A stretch of 6,369 nucleotides of DNA from an uncultured Bdellovibrio sp. (lineage in GTDB: Bacteria > Bdellovibrionota > Bdellovibrionia > Bdellovibrionales > Bdellovibrionaceae): assembly GCF_946478835.1 (NCBI RefSeq), contig NZ_CAMLDV010000186.1:1-6369 (forward strand). The letters run 5' to 3'. The position numbers and the translations under genes are program-made. The first letter of the stretch is position 1. The number at the start of each line of letters is the position of its first letter. The notes under the pieces were generated by a model. The model made no database searches, was not told the origin of the DNA, and saw only the letters and a program-made list of their open reading frames with translations. Below are positions 5,592-6,369 of this stretch, piece after piece.

Positions 5592-6200
5592 GAATTGCAT
5601 TTTTAATGTTCTTCAAAGAGGAATTTCCTCTCTAGGAATGCTCTTTTCGTCAGTTGTGTACAGAGGTGGCCGCGAATTTGAATCCCCAATGAAAAGCATT
5701 AGAAGAAGTAAAAACGCATTTATTGAATCTGAGAACAGTCGCACATTTTTGGCATTAACGTTGATTGAAGTTCGCGAGAATAAAAATTTTGCGAAAAACT
5801 CCCGCGCGAATTTTTAATGAAGATAATTATAAAATTTATACGAAAAAAGCGCGGTCTTCTTCAGGCGGGCAGTAAAAAGACTTAGTTAAAGAAAGGCTGG
5901 GACGAGAATCTTTATATAAGAGCAGTGATTGAATCGCAGGAAAACGCCGGAAGCCGCGAGTTTTTATCTATATTGGTGCCGCTTTTAGGCCTCTTTGCGC
6001 AAAGATCAGGCAAATAACACTCCGCTATGCCCAGTTCATGAGCATGAACAAAAAAGCTTGCAAGGTCACAGAATTCAAACTATAACCGCATCTCTCTTCG
6101 ACGATTCAGTTTGTATCCAAACAGATGTAGAAGCTAACTATTTGATTTGTATTCAAAAGTTCGCTCGCGTCTTCGTTGAAGAACACGAATCTTTCTTCGA
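5592..6200. other. Long AT-rich spacer without a supported gene
   Basis: No convincing coding region lies here. The longest candidate frames are 59 residues (5638-5817, + strand, ATG) and 69 residues (5995-6204, + strand, TTG). Both lack a correctly spaced ribosome-binding site and any recognisable motif. What the stretch does hold is a series of dyads: AGAGGAA-T-TTCCTCT (5617-5631), AAAAATT...AATTTTT (5782-5815), TATAAA-A-TTTATA (5828-5840), the 14-base perfect palindrome TCTTTGCGCAAAGA (5992-6005) and GTTCATG-AG-CATGAAC (6034-6049). I see no tRNA, transposase or long direct repeat. Confidence 0.6.
5782..5815 (+). terminator. Terminator-like dyad followed by a T-run
   Basis: AAAAATT (5782-5788) and AATTTTT (5809-5815) pair perfectly. 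A shorter GCG/CGC pairing inside extends the stem around an A-rich loop, and the right arm ends in five T. An alternative pairing uses TTCGCG (5771-5776) with CGCGAA (5805-5810), again just before the T-run. The form fits a weak intrinsic terminator on the plus strand that could keep upstream transcription out of the rRNA promoter. No gene in the window needs it, so the call is tentative. Confidence 0.25.
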
Positions 6201-6240
6201 ATAATTTATGTTATAAATTAATTTCGAAAAAATGATTTTG
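6201..6240 (+). promoter_or_regulatory. AT-rich upstream element of the rRNA promoter
   Basis: About 40 bases of nearly pure A/T runs lie immediately before the -35 box at 6246, the position of the UP element that binds the RNA polymerase alpha C-terminal domain at strong rRNA promoters. It contains the dyad TAATTTAT-gtt-ATAAATTA (6202-6220). TGTTATAAA (6209-6217) inside it resembles an extended -10, so a second rrn promoter starting just upstream of the main one is possible, but no good -35 accompanies it. Confidence 0.45.
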
Positions 6241-6245
6241 GGGTG

Positions 6246-6274
6246 TTGACAAGGGCTTCGGTCTTCGATACAAC
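6246..6274 (+). promoter_or_regulatory. Strong sigma70-type promoter, probably of an rRNA operon
   Basis: A perfect -35 TTGACA (6246-6251) is followed after exactly 17 bases by TACAAC (6269-6274), a four-of-six -10 box. Transcription should start about 6281, right before the boxB-like stem-loop. The AT-rich block upstream and the boxB/boxA leader downstream make an rRNA operon by far the most likely target. Confidence 0.7.
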
Positions 6275-6277
6275 CTC

Positions 6278-6310
6278 TACCTCGTCGCTATGAAACATTA
6301 ACGACGAGTA
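6278..6310 (+). promoter_or_regulatory. boxB-like stem-loop of the rRNA leader
   Basis: CTCGTCG (6281-6287) and CGACGAG (6302-6308) form a perfect 7-bp stem with a 14-base loop; flanking TA/TA can add two pairs across a bulged C. It stands 9 bases before the first boxA, the same order (stem-loop, then boxA) as in other bacterial rRNA leaders, where it takes part in Nus-factor antitermination. Confidence 0.6.
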
Positions 6311-6317
6311 AGAATTC

Positions 6318-6329
6318 GCTCTTTGAAAA
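6318..6329 (+). promoter_or_regulatory. boxA antitermination motif of the rRNA leader
   Basis: GCTCTTTGAAAA closely matches the boxA core GCTCTTTAACAA of E. coli rRNA leaders and the CTTTGAAAACTGAA string common just upstream of 16S genes. In RNA it binds the NusB-NusE (S10) pair to make the elongation complex resistant to Rho. Confidence 0.7.
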
Positions 6330-6358
6330 CTGAATAGCTAGATAGAAAAGATTTTTGG

Positions 6359-6369
6359 GCTCTTTGAAT
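6359..6369 (+). promoter_or_regulatory. Second boxA-like motif, cut by the window edge
   Basis: GCTCTTTGAAT at the very end repeats ten of the first eleven bases of the boxA at 6318. It may be a second boxA or part of the sequence that pairs with the 16S 3' flank for RNase III processing. It cannot be judged fully because the window stops here. Confidence 0.45.

Noticed and set aside
5660..5690. tRNA-like 3' end (GGCCGCGAATTTGAATCCCCA resembles a T-arm)
   Set aside because: The five bases on either side of the would-be T-loop TTTGAAT do not pair, and no acceptor, D or anticodon arm is present upstream.
5995..6204. 69-residue plus-strand frame with a TTG start
   Set aside because: There is no ribosome-binding site, the start lies inside a perfect palindrome, no domain or signal is recognisable, and the frame runs into the AT-rich element of the rRNA promoter.
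1..6369. CRISPR array, insertion sequence or prophage remains
   Set aside because: No spaced direct repeats, transposase, integrase or flanking target duplications were seen by eye anywhere in the window.

Overview
The window looks like chromosomal DNA of a Bdellovibrio-type bacterium (Bdellovibrionota). The main clue is a TIGR02147-type helix-turn-helix/DUF4423 regulator, a family that from memory is strongly expanded in Bdellovibrio. Moderate GC coding regions, AT-rich spacers and small secreted proteins beside such regulators fit. The assignment is an inference; no 16S sequence lies inside the window to settle it.

Positions 2-3412 (+ strand) hold a tightly packed cyanophycin operon: the 3' half of cphA (cyanophycin synthetase, cut by the window edge), then an iadA-type isoaspartyl dipeptidase, then cphB (cyanophycinase). 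The first junction is a 4-base ATGA overlap and the second a 38-base overlap, so the genes are very probably co-transcribed and translationally coupled. Together they form a full cycle: CphA builds multi-L-arginyl-poly-L-aspartate from Asp, Arg and ATP, CphB cuts it to beta-Asp-Arg dipeptides, and IadA splits these to Asp and Arg. Neither CphB nor IadA shows a signal peptide, which fits recycling of an internal store rather than use of external polymer.

Positions 3413-3511 form a short spacer with several dyads and a candidate promoter. They lead into a stand-alone luciferase-like flavin monooxygenase gene of the YhbW type (3512-4513, +). It ends 6 bases from a convergent minus-strand pair: the TIGR02147 regulator (5517-4768) followed 20 bases later by a small secreted protein (4747-4520).

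Positions 5518 to about 6245 contain no gene I can support. This spacer is AT-rich and carries an unusual number of dyads, led by a 32-base near-perfect palindrome (5560-5591) just upstream of the regulator. From about 6200 to the end the sequence has the architecture of a ribosomal RNA operon control region: an AT-rich upstream element, a TTGACA-17-TACAAC promoter, a boxB-like stem-loop and two boxA motifs. The 16S gene should begin a short way beyond the right edge.
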